Source: VBDM01 sp041493345 (GTDB lineage Bacteria; Pseudomonadota; Gammaproteobacteria; Burkholderiales; SG8-39). Taken from it: 39,594 bases of DNA. A program made the position numbers and the translations under genes. Below the pieces are notes generated by a model. The model was not told where the DNA came from, searched no databases, and saw nothing but the letters and a program-made list of their open reading frames with translations. Where the stretch lies: the NCBI GenBank assembly GCA_041493345.1, contig JBGPYQ010000005.1, positions 1-39,594 on the forward strand. The letters are read 5' to 3'. Shown here piece by piece: positions 7,935 through 15,706 of the stretch (within the stretch, counting starts at the first letter, position 1; the number at the start of each line of letters is the position of its first letter).

Positions 7935-7974
7935 CCGGAAGGGCGTTTCAAGGCTCGCGCCGATCTGGCAATGC

Positions 7975-8052
7975 GCGCGTTGAGCGGCGCATTGGGCGTC
8001 CGCTCCAACGCGCGCGGTTGAACCGGCGACGCCAGTCGTCCGTTTCAACCGC
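7975..8052. repeat. Tandem hairpins between sspB and tRNA-Thr
   Basis: Two adjacent inverted repeats occur. GCGCGTTGAGCGG (7975-7987) pairs with CCGCTCCAACGCGC (8000-8013) apart from one bulged base. GCGGTTGAA (8014-8022) pairs perfectly with TTCAACCGC (8044-8052), the last base touching the sspB stop codon. They may end or protect the pet-ssp transcript, but there is no T-run typical of an intrinsic terminator. Confidence 0.6.
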
Positions 8053-8471
8053 TATTTGATTCTTCTCAGCGCCGGCTTCCCGCCCGGTTTGGGCGGCTCG
8101 GGCGCATCAGCGGGTGTTGCGATCGGCTCGCCGCTCGCCTGCCACGCGGTGCTCTTCTTGTCCGTGTCGAAGGCCATGCCGTGCCCGTTCTCGCGGGCAT
8201 AGATTGCGCTCACCGCGGCAACCGGAATGACCATCTCTTTCGAGGCGCCCGAAAACCGCGCCGTGCATTCGATCACGTCGTTGCGCATCTGCAGCCGGCT
8301 GGTCGCAAGCGGCCCGATGTTGAGCACGATCTCGCCGTTGCGAACGTGCTCCATGGGCACGCGCGTCTGCGAATCGACCACCACCGAGACATAGGGCGTG
8401 TAGCCGTTGTCCACGCACCATTCGTACACCGCGCGAAGCAGATACGGCTTGGTGGAGGTGGGTTCGGTCAT
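8052..8471 (-). CDS. sspB: ClpXP adaptor, stringent starvation protein B
   Basis: SspB, 139 residues, delivers ssrA-tagged proteins to the ClpXP protease. The N-terminal substrate-binding domain is well conserved (KPYLLRAVYEWCVDNG, TPYVSV, EIVLNI, ARFSG, PVAAVSAIYARENG), followed by a Pro- and Gly-rich flexible linker. The C-terminus ends KPALRRIK, matching the short ClpX-binding tail of the family. It lies downstream of sspA with an intergenic hairpin element between them, the usual order in beta- and gammaproteobacteria. No strong Shine-Dalgarno is seen, suggesting dependence on the upstream gene or another initiation route. Confidence 0.95.
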   Translation of the reverse strand: MTEPTSTKPYLLRAVYEWCVDNGYTPYVSVVVDSQTRVPMEHVRNGEIVLNIGPLATSRLQMRNDVIECTARFSGASKEMVIPVAAVSAIYARENGHGMAFDTDKKSTAWQASGEPIATPADAPEPPKPGGKPALRRIK

Positions 8472-8495
8472 GGGGAAACGGATGTCGCCGGGTTC

Positions 8496-8578
8496 GTCAT
8501 TCCCGCGAAAGCGGGAATCCAGTACCTTTCAAAGCCGCTGGATCCCCGCTTGCGCGGGGATGATCGGCCTTCGGCCGG
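8496..8578. repeat. REP-like paired hairpins between sspA and sspB
   Basis: ATTCCCGC-GAAA-GCGGGAAT (8499-8518) is a perfect hairpin. A second, ATCCCCGC-TTGC-GCGGGGAT, follows at about 8542-8561, and the sequences flanking the loops (AATCCAG, CTGGATC) are themselves inverted, so the pair forms a larger palindrome. A third small stem, CGGCC-TTC-GGCCG, adjoins. This design is known as a dispersed intergenic repeat in many Proteobacteria. It separates the two ssp genes and may set their relative mRNA levels. Confidence 0.8.
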
Positions 8579-9178
8579 TCACTTTCGCATCACCTTTTCC
8601 GAGGGCGTGAGCGCTTCGATGAATGCCGTGCGCGAGAACAGGCGCTCGGCGTATTTCATCAGCGGCGCCGCCGGTTTGGGCAGTGAGATTCCGTAGTAGT
8701 CGAGCCGCCACAGGAGCGGGCTGATCGCCACATCGAGCATCGAGAATTCGTCGCCCAGCATGTACTTCTGCTTGGTGAATACCGGCGCGAGCTCGGCGAG
8801 GCGGTCCGATACGTGCTGCCGCGCGCGATCCTGCTGTTTCTGGTTGCCGTGCTCGAGCGTGTCGATCTGGCTGAAAAGCTCCACCTCGAAATTGAACAGG
8901 AACAGCCGCGCCCGCGCGCGCATCACCGGATCGGCCGGCATCAGCTGCGGATGCGGGAAGCGTTCGTCGATGTATTCGTTGATGATGTTCGCCTCGTAGA
9001 GAATAAGGTCGCGCTCGACGAGCACCGGCAGCCGGTTGTAGGGATTCATCACGGCGATATCTTCCGGCTTGTTGTACATGTCGACGTCGATGATCTGGAA
9101 ATCCATTCCCTTCTCGTAGAGCACAATGCGGCAGCGCTGCGAGAACGGGCAAGTGGTTCCGGAGTACAGGTTCATCAT
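8579..9178 (-). CDS. sspA: Stringent starvation protein A (GST-fold RNA polymerase-associated protein)
   Basis: SspA, 199 residues, has a glutathione-transferase fold but in the E. coli protein binds RNA polymerase and alters promoter use in stationary phase and starvation. The thioredoxin-like N-domain reads YSGTTCPFSQRCRIVLYEKG, followed by NPYNRLPVLVERDLILYEANIINEYIDE. The helical C-domain contains MLGDEFSMLDVAISPLLWRL. The start is ATGATG at 9178 or 9175, with AAGGTAA upstream. It is the fourth gene after petA-petB-petC on the same strand, a frequent arrangement in betaproteobacteria, 89 bases after petC. Confidence 0.95.
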   Translation of the reverse strand: MMNLYSGTTCPFSQRCRIVLYEKGMDFQIIDVDMYNKPEDIAVMNPYNRLPVLVERDLILYEANIINEYIDERFPHPQLMPADPVMRARARLFLFNFEVELFSQIDTLEHGNQKQQDRARQHVSDRLAELAPVFTKQKYMLGDEFSMLDVAISPLLWRLDYYGISLPKPAAPLMKYAERLFSRTAFIEALTPSEKVMRK

Positions 9179-9267
9179 GATGGATTACCTTGTTGCCGAA
9201 TTCGACGGAACGTACGGATAGAAAAAGCGCCGGGGTCGCGTCCTGCGCCTCCCGGGGACGGGTTTCC

Positions 9268-10086
9268 TCAGTGCACGTCCTTCCAGAATTCCTTGTACAG
9301 GAAGTACGTGAGCACGAGCAGCACGAGCAGCGCCAGCAGCACCACGATCCCGGTCTGCTTGCGCGCGACCTGATTGGGCTCGCCCATCCAAGTCATGTAA
9401 TTCACGAGATCGCGCACCAGAATGTCGTATTGCAGTTGCGATAACTCGCCCGGCGTCTCGGTCCTGATTGTCCTCAGAATGTAGCGATCTGCGCCCTTGC
9501 CCGCCTGTTCAGGAGTGAGTTCGTCGACCGTCCACGCGTTGTTCTGCCGCCTGCCGGCCGCCTGCGCCTGCTCGCCGCTCTCGAACCGCTGCTCCACCTG
9601 AACCTGCTGGCCCGAGAGCGTCCACAGCACGTGCGGCATGCCGACACGGTCGTATACCAGGTTGTTCCAGCCCGTGGCGGATTCCGAATCCCGGTAGAAG
9701 CTGCGCAGGTAGGTATACAGCCAGTCGGCGCCGCGCGAGCGTGCGACGACCGACAGGTCGGGCGGGGCCGCACCGAACCAATCCCTGGCGTCCTTTCGGG
9801 TCATCGCAGCATTCATCAACTCCCCGACCTTGTCGGCGGCAAACATCAGATTGCCCTTGATCTGGGCTTCGCTCAGGCCGAGATTCTGCAGCCTGCTAAA
9901 GCGCATCAGCGCGGCCGAGTGGCAGGTGAGGCAGTAATTGACGAAGGTGCGCGCTCCTGACTGAAGGCTGGCGAGATCGCGCTGGTCAATGGGCGCGGTG
10001 TCCAGCCTGGCTGAATCTTCCGCGGCGCGCGAGGGCGCCGCGGCGAGCACCGGAACGAGCGCGAGAACGGCGACGAGCCTCATCAT
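9268..10086 (-). CDS. petC: Ubiquinol-cytochrome c reductase, cytochrome c1 subunit
   Basis: Cytochrome c1, 272 residues, carries electrons from the Rieske protein to soluble cytochrome c on the periplasmic side of the inner membrane. A signal peptide (VAVLALVPVLAAAPSRA) is followed by the haem site CLTCH in VNYCLTCHSAALMRFSRL. The C-terminal anchor GIVVLLALLVLLVLTYFLYKEFW holds it in the membrane. The Met axial-ligand region probably lies near DRVGMPHVLW. The frame extends upstream into petB, but the ATG at 10086, two bases after the petB stop, is right at the signal peptide. This tight spacing implies translational coupling within petABC. Confidence 0.95.
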   Translation of the reverse strand: MMRLVAVLALVPVLAAAPSRAAEDSARLDTAPIDQRDLASLQSGARTFVNYCLTCHSAALMRFSRLQNLGLSEAQIKGNLMFAADKVGELMNAAMTRKDARDWFGAAPPDLSVVARSRGADWLYTYLRSFYRDSESATGWNNLVYDRVGMPHVLWTLSGQQVQVEQRFESGEQAQAAGRRQNNAWTVDELTPEQAGKGADRYILRTIRTETPGELSQLQYDILVRDLVNYMTWMGEPNQVARKQTGIVVLLALLVLLVLTYFLYKEFWKDVH

Positions 10087-10088
10087 TT

Positions 10089-11363
10089 TCAGGTCACTCT
10101 TTCCGGTTCGGGCTTGCACTTGTCGATTCTCGTGTACCAGGGCATCAGGATGAAGAACATGAAATAGATGATGCTGCACACCTGCGCGAGCAGCGTCCGC
10201 CCTTCCGTCACCGTCTCGGTGCCGAGGTAGCCCAGAACGAAAAAAGCGGCCACGAACAGAGCCAGAGCAGACTTGAAGATGGGTCCCTTGTAGCGGATCG
10301 ACTTTACCGGGCTCCGGTCCAGCCAGGGAAGCAGAAACATGATCAGCACAGCGAGGCCCGTGAAGATCACGCCCCAGAGCTTGGCTTCAACCCAGAAGAA
10401 ATTGATGGTGTTGGCGCGCAGGATCGAGTAGAACGGCGTGAAGTACCACAGCGGCGCGATGTGCGTCGGGGTCTGCAGCGGATCGGCCGGAACGAAGTTG
10501 TTGTACTCGAGGAAGTAGCCGCCCATCTCCGGCGCAAAGAACACGATGATGCAGAACGCGATCAGGAACACCACCGCGCCGAAGGCGTCCTTCACCGTGT
10601 AATAAGGGTGAAACGGGATGCCGTCAAGCGGAATGCCAGTCGCGGGATTCTTCAGCTTGCTGATCTCGATGCCGTCGGGGTTGTTCGAACCGACTTCGTG
10701 CAGCGCCAGAATGTGCGCGAGCACGAGCACAAGCAGGACCAGCGGAACCGCAATCACGTGGAAGGCGAAAAAGCGGTTGAGCGTCGCGTCCGACACCACG
10801 TAGTCTCCGCGGATCCAGATCGCAAGGTCCGGCCCGATGATCGGGATTGCGTCGAACAGGTTGACGATCACCTGCGCGCCCCAATAGGACATCTGCCCCC
10901 AGGGCAGAAGGTAGCCAAAGAATGCCTCGGCCATCAGGCAGAGGTAGATCAGCATGCCGAAGATCCACAACAGTTCCCTCGGTGCGCGGTACGAGCCGTA
11001 CAGCAGCGCCCTGAACATGTGGAGATACACGCATATGAAGAAGAAGGACGCGCCGGTCGAGTGCATGTAGCGGATCCACCAGCCCCAGGGCACCTCGCGC
11101 ATGATGTACTCGACCGAGGCGAACGCCTGGCTCGCGTCGGGCTTGTAGTTCATGGTGAGGAAGATGCCGGTGACGATCTGGATCACCAGCACAATGAGCG
11201 CAAGCGAGCCGAAGTAGTACCAGAAATTGAAATTCTTGGGCGCGTAATACTCCGACAGGTGCGCTTTCCAGCTCGACACCAGCGGGTAGCGCTGGTCGAT
11301 CCAGGTGAGCAGGCCGTTGAGGGGGCCGGCGCCCGTGACGGGCGGCTTTTGCGTCGCAGCCAT
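10089..11363 (-). CDS. petB: Ubiquinol-cytochrome c reductase, cytochrome b subunit
   Basis: Cytochrome b, 424 residues, spans the membrane about eight times, with two haems and the quinol-oxidising and quinone-reducing sites. Haem ligands are His101 and His115 in helix B, and His202 and His217 in helix D (FHVIAVPLVL to AHILALH). The helix-D pair is separated by 14 residues rather than the 13 of mitochondrial-type cytochrome b. The Qo-site motif usually written PEWY reads PLWY at 304-307. These are read directly; whether they are lineage-typical I cannot check here. It lies between petA and petC, with a 4-base gap to petA. Confidence 0.97.
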   Translation of the reverse strand: MAATQKPPVTGAGPLNGLLTWIDQRYPLVSSWKAHLSEYYAPKNFNFWYYFGSLALIVLVIQIVTGIFLTMNYKPDASQAFASVEYIMREVPWGWWIRYMHSTGASFFFICVYLHMFRALLYGSYRAPRELLWIFGMLIYLCLMAEAFFGYLLPWGQMSYWGAQVIVNLFDAIPIIGPDLAIWIRGDYVVSDATLNRFFAFHVIAVPLVLLVLVLAHILALHEVGSNNPDGIEISKLKNPATGIPLDGIPFHPYYTVKDAFGAVVFLIAFCIIVFFAPEMGGYFLEYNNFVPADPLQTPTHIAPLWYFTPFYSILRANTINFFWVEAKLWGVIFTGLAVLIMFLLPWLDRSPVKSIRYKGPIFKSALALFVAAFFVLGYLGTETVTEGRTLLAQVCSIIYFMFFILMPWYTRIDKCKPEPERVT

Positions 11364-11367
11364 CGCG

Positions 11368-11970
11368 CTAGGCTCTCTTTTCGTCCTCGCCGATCACGAT
11401 CCTGGAATCGGAGAGATAGGAATGCGGCGGCACCCGAAGGTTGTCGGGCGCCGGCTTGTTCTTGTAGACGCGTCCGGCCAGGTCGAACAGCGAACCATGA
11501 CACGGGCAGTAAAAACCGCCGTTCCAGTCGTGCTCGAAGGCTTCGGCGCCCGGCTTGAGCTTGTCCTGGGGCGCGCAGCCCAAGTGGCTGCATATGCCGA
11601 CCACCACCAGATACTCGGGCTTGATCGAGCGGTACTCGTTGCGCGCGTATTCCGGGGTGAGTTCCCCTATCTTGCGCTCGCTCTTGGGATCGGCCACCTT
11701 GTCGTCGGCCTTTCTTATCGCGTCCAGCATCTCCTGGGTGCGGCGAAGGATCCAGACCGGCTGGCCGCGCCATTCGACGGTCATCTTCTCTCCGGGCGCG
11801 AGCCTGCCGATATCGGCCTCGACCGGAGCGCCCTGCGCCCGAGCGCGCTCCGAGGGCAGCATCGATACGGCAAACGGCACGGCGGTGGCGACCGCCGCCG
11901 CGCCTCCCGCGCAGGCGCTTGCAATGAGGAGGGTGCGCCGTGCGCGGTTGAGCTCGGATTTATCGTTCAT
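11368..11970 (-). CDS. petA: Ubiquinol-cytochrome c reductase, Rieske iron-sulfur subunit
   Basis: The Rieske protein, 200 residues, takes one electron from quinol through a 2Fe-2S cluster and passes it to cytochrome c1. Cluster ligands are in CSHLGC and CPCHGS, both complete. The N-terminus has a twin-arginine motif (RARRTLLIA) before a hydrophobic stretch, so export probably uses the Tat system encoded 2 kb away at 13.5-15.0 kb. It is the first gene of the petABC-sspAB run, with a good promoter 44 bases upstream of the start. Confidence 0.97.
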   Translation of the reverse strand: MNDKSELNRARRTLLIASACAGGAAAVATAVPFAVSMLPSERARAQGAPVEADIGRLAPGEKMTVEWRGQPVWILRRTQEMLDAIRKADDKVADPKSERKIGELTPEYARNEYRSIKPEYLVVVGICSHLGCAPQDKLKPGAEAFEHDWNGGFYCPCHGSLFDLAGRVYKNKPAPDNLRVPPHSYLSDSRIVIGEDEKRA

Positions 11971-12013
11971 GGGGAGACCTTGCCTGGGAAGAGGTGCCGT
12001 TCAAAGAGCGAAA

Positions 12014-12042
12014 ATTATACCGAAAGCGCTCTGCGTCACCAA
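12014..12042 (-). promoter_or_regulatory. Promoter of the petABC operon
   Basis: On the minus strand TTGGTG (12037-12042) and a perfect TATAAT (12014-12019) are separated by 17 bases. Transcription would begin near 12007, giving a leader of about 37 bases before the petA start codon at 11970. The flanking DNA is AT-rich in an otherwise GC-rich region. Confidence 0.6.
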
Positions 12043-12283
12043 ATTTTGTAATACAACTATTTGATTATTATGGTTACTTCAATAGATACCGCAATTCGTC
12101 CATGGCATCGGGTTCCGGGCCGGGGTGCCGATCTGGGGCGCGCTTACGCCCGCCCTCCGTTTAGGCAATAATCGCGGTAAATGCAGACCGTACGCCGCGC
12201 GCCTCATCCACGACGCCGGCGTGGCGTAATGCGAATATTTTTTTGAGCGTTCCCCTCAGAGCACCACCCGGGATCCAGCACTC
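12043..12283. other. Intergenic region upstream of the DegS-like protease gene
   Basis: Together with the petA leader, this completes a 313-base gene-free stretch between divergent genes. The first part is AT-rich. TTGATT (12061-12066) and TAGATA (12083-12088), 16 bases apart, are a weak plus-strand promoter candidate for the protease gene, which would leave a leader of about 190 bases. I see no convincing alternative-sigma promoter, RNA gene or reading frame in the rest. Confidence 0.35.
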
Positions 12284-13435
12284 ATGCGCAATATCTGGCT
12301 CGTATTCGCCCAGACCACGACTGTCGCCCTCGGCGTATTGTTCGTGATTACCACGCTCAAGCCCGAGTGGCTCGGCCGCATTGCCGCCAGCCCCCAAGTG
12401 GTCGAGCTGCGCCAGGCCTTCCCCACGAGCCCCGGCACCGCGCGCGCCGCTTCCTACCGCGACGCGGTGAGAAAAGCCTTTCCGGCAGTGGTCAATGTCT
12501 TCACCAGCAAGGAAATCAAGACACCTCGTCACCCTTTCCTCGAAGATCCCCTGTTCCGCCACTTCTTCGGAAACCGGTCCGACGAAGAACCGCAGCGTGC
12601 GTCGAGTCTGGGCTCCGGAGTGGTCGTCAATCCCGAGGGATATATCCTCACCAACCATCACGTCGTCGAGGCAGCCGATGAGATCGAAGTGGCGCTCGCC
12701 GACGGAAAGAAACTGAGAGCGCGGAACGTCGGCTCCGATCCGGAAACCGATATCGCGGTCCTGAAGGTGGAAGGCAGCGCGCTCCCCGCGATCACTTTCG
12801 GGGATGCCGATGCCCTGCGCGTGGGCGATGTGGTGCTCGCTATCGGCAATCCGTTCGGCGTGGGACAAACGGTCACGATGGGGATCGTTTCCGCGCTCGG
12901 ACGCAGCCAGCTCGGCATCAACACTTTCGAGAATTTCATCCAGACCGACGCCGCCATCAATCCGGGCAATTCCGGCGGCGCGCTCATCGACGCGGCGGGG
13001 AATCTCGTCGGCATCAATACCGCGATCTTCTCGCGCTCGGGGGGATCGCTCGGCATCGGCTTCGCGATTCCTGCATCGAGCGCCAAGCAAATCATGGAGC
13101 AGATCATCCGGACCGGCAGCGTCACGCGGGGATGGATCGGCGTGGAAGCGCAGGAGATCAACCCGGAGATCGCAGAATCGTTTCGCCTGTCGTCGGTCAG
13201 CGGCGTTCTCATCGCAGGGGTTCTGCGCGGAGGGCCGGCCGACCGCGCGGGATTGAAACCCGGCGATATCCTCCTCGCGATCCAGGGCAAGCCGGTGACA
13301 GACCCGAATTCGATGCTCAATCTTGTGGCGGCGCTGGTTCCGAGCAAGCCTGCGTCGATAAAGCTGCGTCGCGGAAACAAGAACCTCGAGATTCAGGTCG
13401 AAGTGGGCACGCGCCCGAAGCAGCAGCGTCGCTGA
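12284..13435 (+). CDS. DegS-like trypsin-type serine protease with one PDZ domain
   Basis: A 383-residue periplasmic HtrA-family protease. An N-terminal transmembrane segment (VALGVLFVITTL) without an obvious cleavage site anchors it to the inner membrane. The catalytic triad is visible: His in TNHHVVE, Asp in ETDIAVLKV and Ser in PGNSGGAL. A single PDZ domain follows (GWIGVEAQEI to VTDPNSMLNLV). An anchor plus one PDZ is the DegS/AlgW design, the protease that starts the sigma-E envelope-stress cascade by cutting RseA; DegP/DegQ have two PDZ domains. No rpoE or rseA is in the window, so the role is inferred. The Shine-Dalgarno is weak (GGGA, about 13 bases away). It is convergent with tatC and divergent from petA. 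Confidence 0.93.
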   Translation: MRNIWLVFAQTTTVALGVLFVITTLKPEWLGRIAASPQVVELRQAFPTSPGTARAASYRDAVRKAFPAVVNVFTSKEIKTPRHPFLEDPLFRHFFGNRSDEEPQRASSLGSGVVVNPEGYILTNHHVVEAADEIEVALADGKKLRARNVGSDPETDIAVLKVEGSALPAITFGDADALRVGDVVLAIGNPFGVGQTVTMGIVSALGRSQLGINTFENFIQTDAAINPGNSGGALIDAAGNLVGINTAIFSRSGGSLGIGFAIPASSAKQIMEQIIRTGSVTRGWIGVEAQEINPEIAESFRLSSVSGVLIAGVLRGGPADRAGLKPGDILLAIQGKPVTDPNSMLNLVAALVPSKPASIKLRRGNKNLEIQVEVGTRPKQQRR

Positions 13436-13496
13436 CCGATACCGGCGCGTTTTTGAATGCCTGTTTCTGCCCGACGTCGGTGCGGTCGATCTCCTT

Positions 13497-14252
13497 CTAC
13501 AGATCGGCGCCGCCGGGTGTCCGATCATCGGCCATGCCGGCCGGTCTGACCACGAAGCGCGCGAGCGCGATCCCGAGTTCGTAAAGAAGCCACAGCGGAA
13601 CCGCGAGCATTACCTGCGAGATCACGTCGGGCGGGGTGAAGACCGCCCCGACCACGAATGCCCCGACAATGACGTAAGGCCGTATCTCCTTCAGCTTTTT
13701 TACGGAAATGAGACCGGCCCGCACCAGCACGATGACCACCACGGGTACCTCGAAAGTCACTCCGAACGCGATGAAGGTGGTAAGAACGAAGGAAAAGTAT
13801 TTCTCTATGTCGGTCATCCAAGCGACGCCTTCGGGCGCAATGGACGCCATGAACTTGAAAACGACCGGGAATACCAGGAAATAGGCAAACGACATCCCGG
13901 CCAGGAACAGCACCGAGCTCGCACTCACGAGCGGAAGCACCAGGCGCTTCTCATGCACATACAGGCCCGGCGCGACGAACGCCCACACCTGGTACAGCAC
14001 GTACGGAAGCGCGATCACGAACGCGACCGCGAGAGCCACTTTGACCGGCACCAGGAAAACTCCGACCACGTCGGTTGCAATCATCTGTCCGCCCACGGGA
14101 AGCGCCGCAAGCAGCGGTTTTGCCAGCACTGCGTAGAGATCTCTCGCCCACGGAAACAGGCACAGGAACACGATGATCACCGCCAGGATGGCGCGCAATA
14201 ACCGGTCGCGCAGCTCGACAAGGTGGGAAATAAAGGTGTCTTGCGTGCTCAT
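13497..14252 (-). CDS. tatC: Sec-independent (twin-arginine) translocase subunit TatC
   Basis: TatC, 251 residues with six predicted membrane helices, recognises twin-arginine signal peptides and recruits TatA. Family hallmarks include FISHLVELRDRLLRAI at the N-terminus, the LPYVLYQVWAFVAPGLY segment with FVAPGLY, and FGVTFEVPV in the central part. It is the last gene of the 23-gene minus-strand run, 18 bases after tatB, and is convergent with the DegS-like protease gene 61 bases away. The Rieske protein in this window is a likely substrate. Confidence 0.97.
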   Translation of the reverse strand: MSTQDTFISHLVELRDRLLRAILAVIIVFLCLFPWARDLYAVLAKPLLAALPVGGQMIATDVVGVFLVPVKVALAVAFVIALPYVLYQVWAFVAPGLYVHEKRLVLPLVSASSVLFLAGMSFAYFLVFPVVFKFMASIAPEGVAWMTDIEKYFSFVLTTFIAFGVTFEVPVVVIVLVRAGLISVKKLKEIRPYVIVGAFVVGAVFTPPDVISQVMLAVPLWLLYELGIALARFVVRPAGMADDRTPGGADL

Positions 14253-14270
14253 CCGTGGCCGCCCGCAGGA

Positions 14271-14690
14271 TCAAGCCGCAGTCTTCTGCGGCGGCGAAGG
14301 GGATTCGCGCTTTGGAGCCAGGCCCAGCTCGAGCTGGGGGGGCGCAGCCTCCTGTGCGGCCGTTTCGGATTCCGCGGCGGGCGCGACTGCGGAGGGCTGC
14401 GTCCCTTCGAGCTGCGCGATGGAATTGAGCTCGCTTTCGGTCTTCGCAAATTCGCCCTGGACGGTATTTTCCACCGAGCGCGCCGCGTCCTCGACCGTGC
14501 TTCTGAATTTGCGCAGTTCCTCCAGCTCGATCTCCCGGTTGATGTCGGCCTTGACATCGTTGACGTAGCGCTGCAGCCGGCCGAATAGATGGCCCGCGGT
14601 TCGTGCCACTTTGGGTAGGCGCTCGGGGCCGATGACGATGAGCGCCACCACGGCGATCACCATCAATTCGGAGAAGCCGACGTCAAACAA
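14271..14690 (-). CDS. tatB: Twin-arginine translocase subunit TatB
   Basis: TatB, 139 residues, has an N-terminal membrane helix beginning MFDVGFSELMVIAVVALIVIGPERLP, with the conserved acidic residue in the helix and the GPERLP hinge. An amphipathic helix (LFGRLQRYVNDVKADI) follows, then a charged coil and a Pro/Ala-rich tail of low complexity. It forms the substrate-receptor complex with TatC. The gene lies 72 bases after tatA and 18 before tatC. The long tail is family-typical and variable. Confidence 0.96.
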   Translation of the reverse strand: MFDVGFSELMVIAVVALIVIGPERLPKVARTAGHLFGRLQRYVNDVKADINREIELEELRKFRSTVEDAARSVENTVQGEFAKTESELNSIAQLEGTQPSAVAPAAESETAAQEAAPPQLELGLAPKRESPSPPQKTAA

Positions 14691-14762
14691 GGGAGGAGAA
14701 AATCCGGGAGGCGTTCAAAATTCCGGGACCGCGCCCGGCATCCGGATGCAGTCGGCAGCCGC

Positions 14763-14990
14763 TCAGGTCTTGGCCTTGTCCCTGACCTCGCCTTCGATGG
14801 TGTGGCCCGTCACCTGGGGCGAAGGGCCGCCCTCCGCCGGCTTGTCCGCCGAGGAGTTTTTCATTCCATCCTTGAATCCGCGCACCGCCCCGCCAAGGTC
14901 GGCGCCGATATTGCGGAGCTTCTTCGTCCCGAATACAAGCAGTACGATCACAAGTACGACCAGCCAGTGCCAGATGCTCCAGGTTCCCAT
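14763..14990 (-). CDS. tatA: Twin-arginine translocase subunit TatA
   Basis: TatA, 75 residues, oligomerises to make the protein-conducting element of the Tat pathway. It has a short membrane helix (IWHWLVVLVIVLLVFG), the hinge FGTKKLRNIG, and an amphipathic helix LGGAVRGFKDGMKN, followed by a short polar tail. The FGTKKL motif separates it from TatB, which has GPERLP. It follows the HIT-family gene by 12 bases on the same strand, so it is probably co-transcribed with the his operon. Confidence 0.96.
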   Translation of the reverse strand: MGTWSIWHWLVVLVIVLLVFGTKKLRNIGADLGGAVRGFKDGMKNSSADKPAEGGPSPQVTGHTIEGEVRDKAKT

Positions 14991-15002
14991 AGCGCCACTC
15001 CT

Positions 15003-15359
15003 TCAATTCCGTTTCAGCATCGGACCCAGGGCCTCCGGGCCGCCGATGATGTGCACGTGTAAATGATACACCTCCTGCCGCCCCACTCGCCCGGTATTGA
15101 TGATGGTGCGAAAGCCATCGGTCGAACCCTGCTCGCGCGCCAGGCCCGGCGCCATTGCGAGGATCTTGCCCAGCATCGCCTGGTGCCCCATGTCGCATTC
15201 CGCGAGCGATGCGATATGCCGCTTGGGGATGATCATGAAATGCACCGGCGCCAGCGGATGGATGTCGTGGAAGGCGAAGATCTCGTCGTCCTCGTACACC
15301 TTGCTGCTCGGGATCTCGCCGCGCGCGATCCTGCAGAAAAGGCAGCTGTCCGCCGCCAT
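15003..15359 (-). CDS. hinT: HIT family protein, HinT-like nucleotide phosphoramidase
   Basis: A 118-residue histidine-triad protein that hydrolyses adenosine 5'-phosphoramidate-type bonds. It begins CLFCRIARGEIPSSKVYEDD, and the triad YHLHVHIIGG near the C-terminus carries the catalytic His. The upstream frame is open, but the ATG at 15359, two bases after the hisE stop, starts the conserved domain. It is sandwiched between hisE and tatA, a placement known from many betaproteobacteria; no direct role in histidine synthesis is established. Confidence 0.93.
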   Translation of the reverse strand: MAADSCLFCRIARGEIPSSKVYEDDEIFAFHDIHPLAPVHFMIIPKRHIASLAECDMGHQAMLGKILAMAPGLAREQGSTDGFRTIINTGRVGRQEVYHLHVHIIGGPEALGPMLKRN

Positions 15360-15361
15360 CG

Positions 15362-15706
15362 CTACTTCCGTTCGGCCTCGATGCGCGATGAGTCGGCCCG
15401 CGCGGCCTTCTCGTCGATTCCCGATATCCCTTCGCGCCGGCGCAGCTCGGCCAGCACGTCGGCGGGCCTCAACCCGTACTGGGCCAGCATAATCAGACAA
15501 TGGAACCACAGGTCCGCGGTTTCGCCGACGATGCGCAGCCTGTCGCCGTCCTTGGCCGCCATCACCGCCTCGGTCGCTTCCTCGCCGACCTTTTTCAGGA
15601 TCGCATCGGGCCCGCGCGCAAAGAGCCGCGACACGTAAGATTTGTCGGGGTCGCCGGACTTGCGGCCCTCGATAATGTCTGCCAGCCGCTCCAATATGTC
15701 GCTCAT
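15362..15706 (-). CDS. hisE: Phosphoribosyl-ATP diphosphatase
   Basis: HisE, 114 residues, removes pyrophosphate from phosphoribosyl-ATP, the second step of histidine synthesis. It is all-helical of the MazG-like type. The metal-binding EExxE-like motif is in KKVGEEATEAVMAAKDGD, with the partner acidic helix in VGETADLWFHCLIML. The start overlaps the hisI stop as ATGA, so translation is coupled, and HisE and HisI are separate proteins rather than the fused HisIE of enterobacteria. Frames opening further upstream are shadows of hisI. Confidence 0.96.
   Translation of the reverse strand: MSDILERLADIIEGRKSGDPDKSYVSRLFARGPDAILKKVGEEATEAVMAAKDGDRLRIVGETADLWFHCLIMLAQYGLRPADVLAELRRREGISGIDEKAARADSSRIEAERK

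Noticed and set aside
10461..11558. Plus-strand frame opposite petB/petA
   Set aside because: Antisense to well-conserved cytochrome b and Rieske genes.
12161..13528. 455-codon minus-strand frame opposite the DegS-like protease gene
   Set aside because: Antisense frame; the plus strand has the full catalytic triad and PDZ domain.
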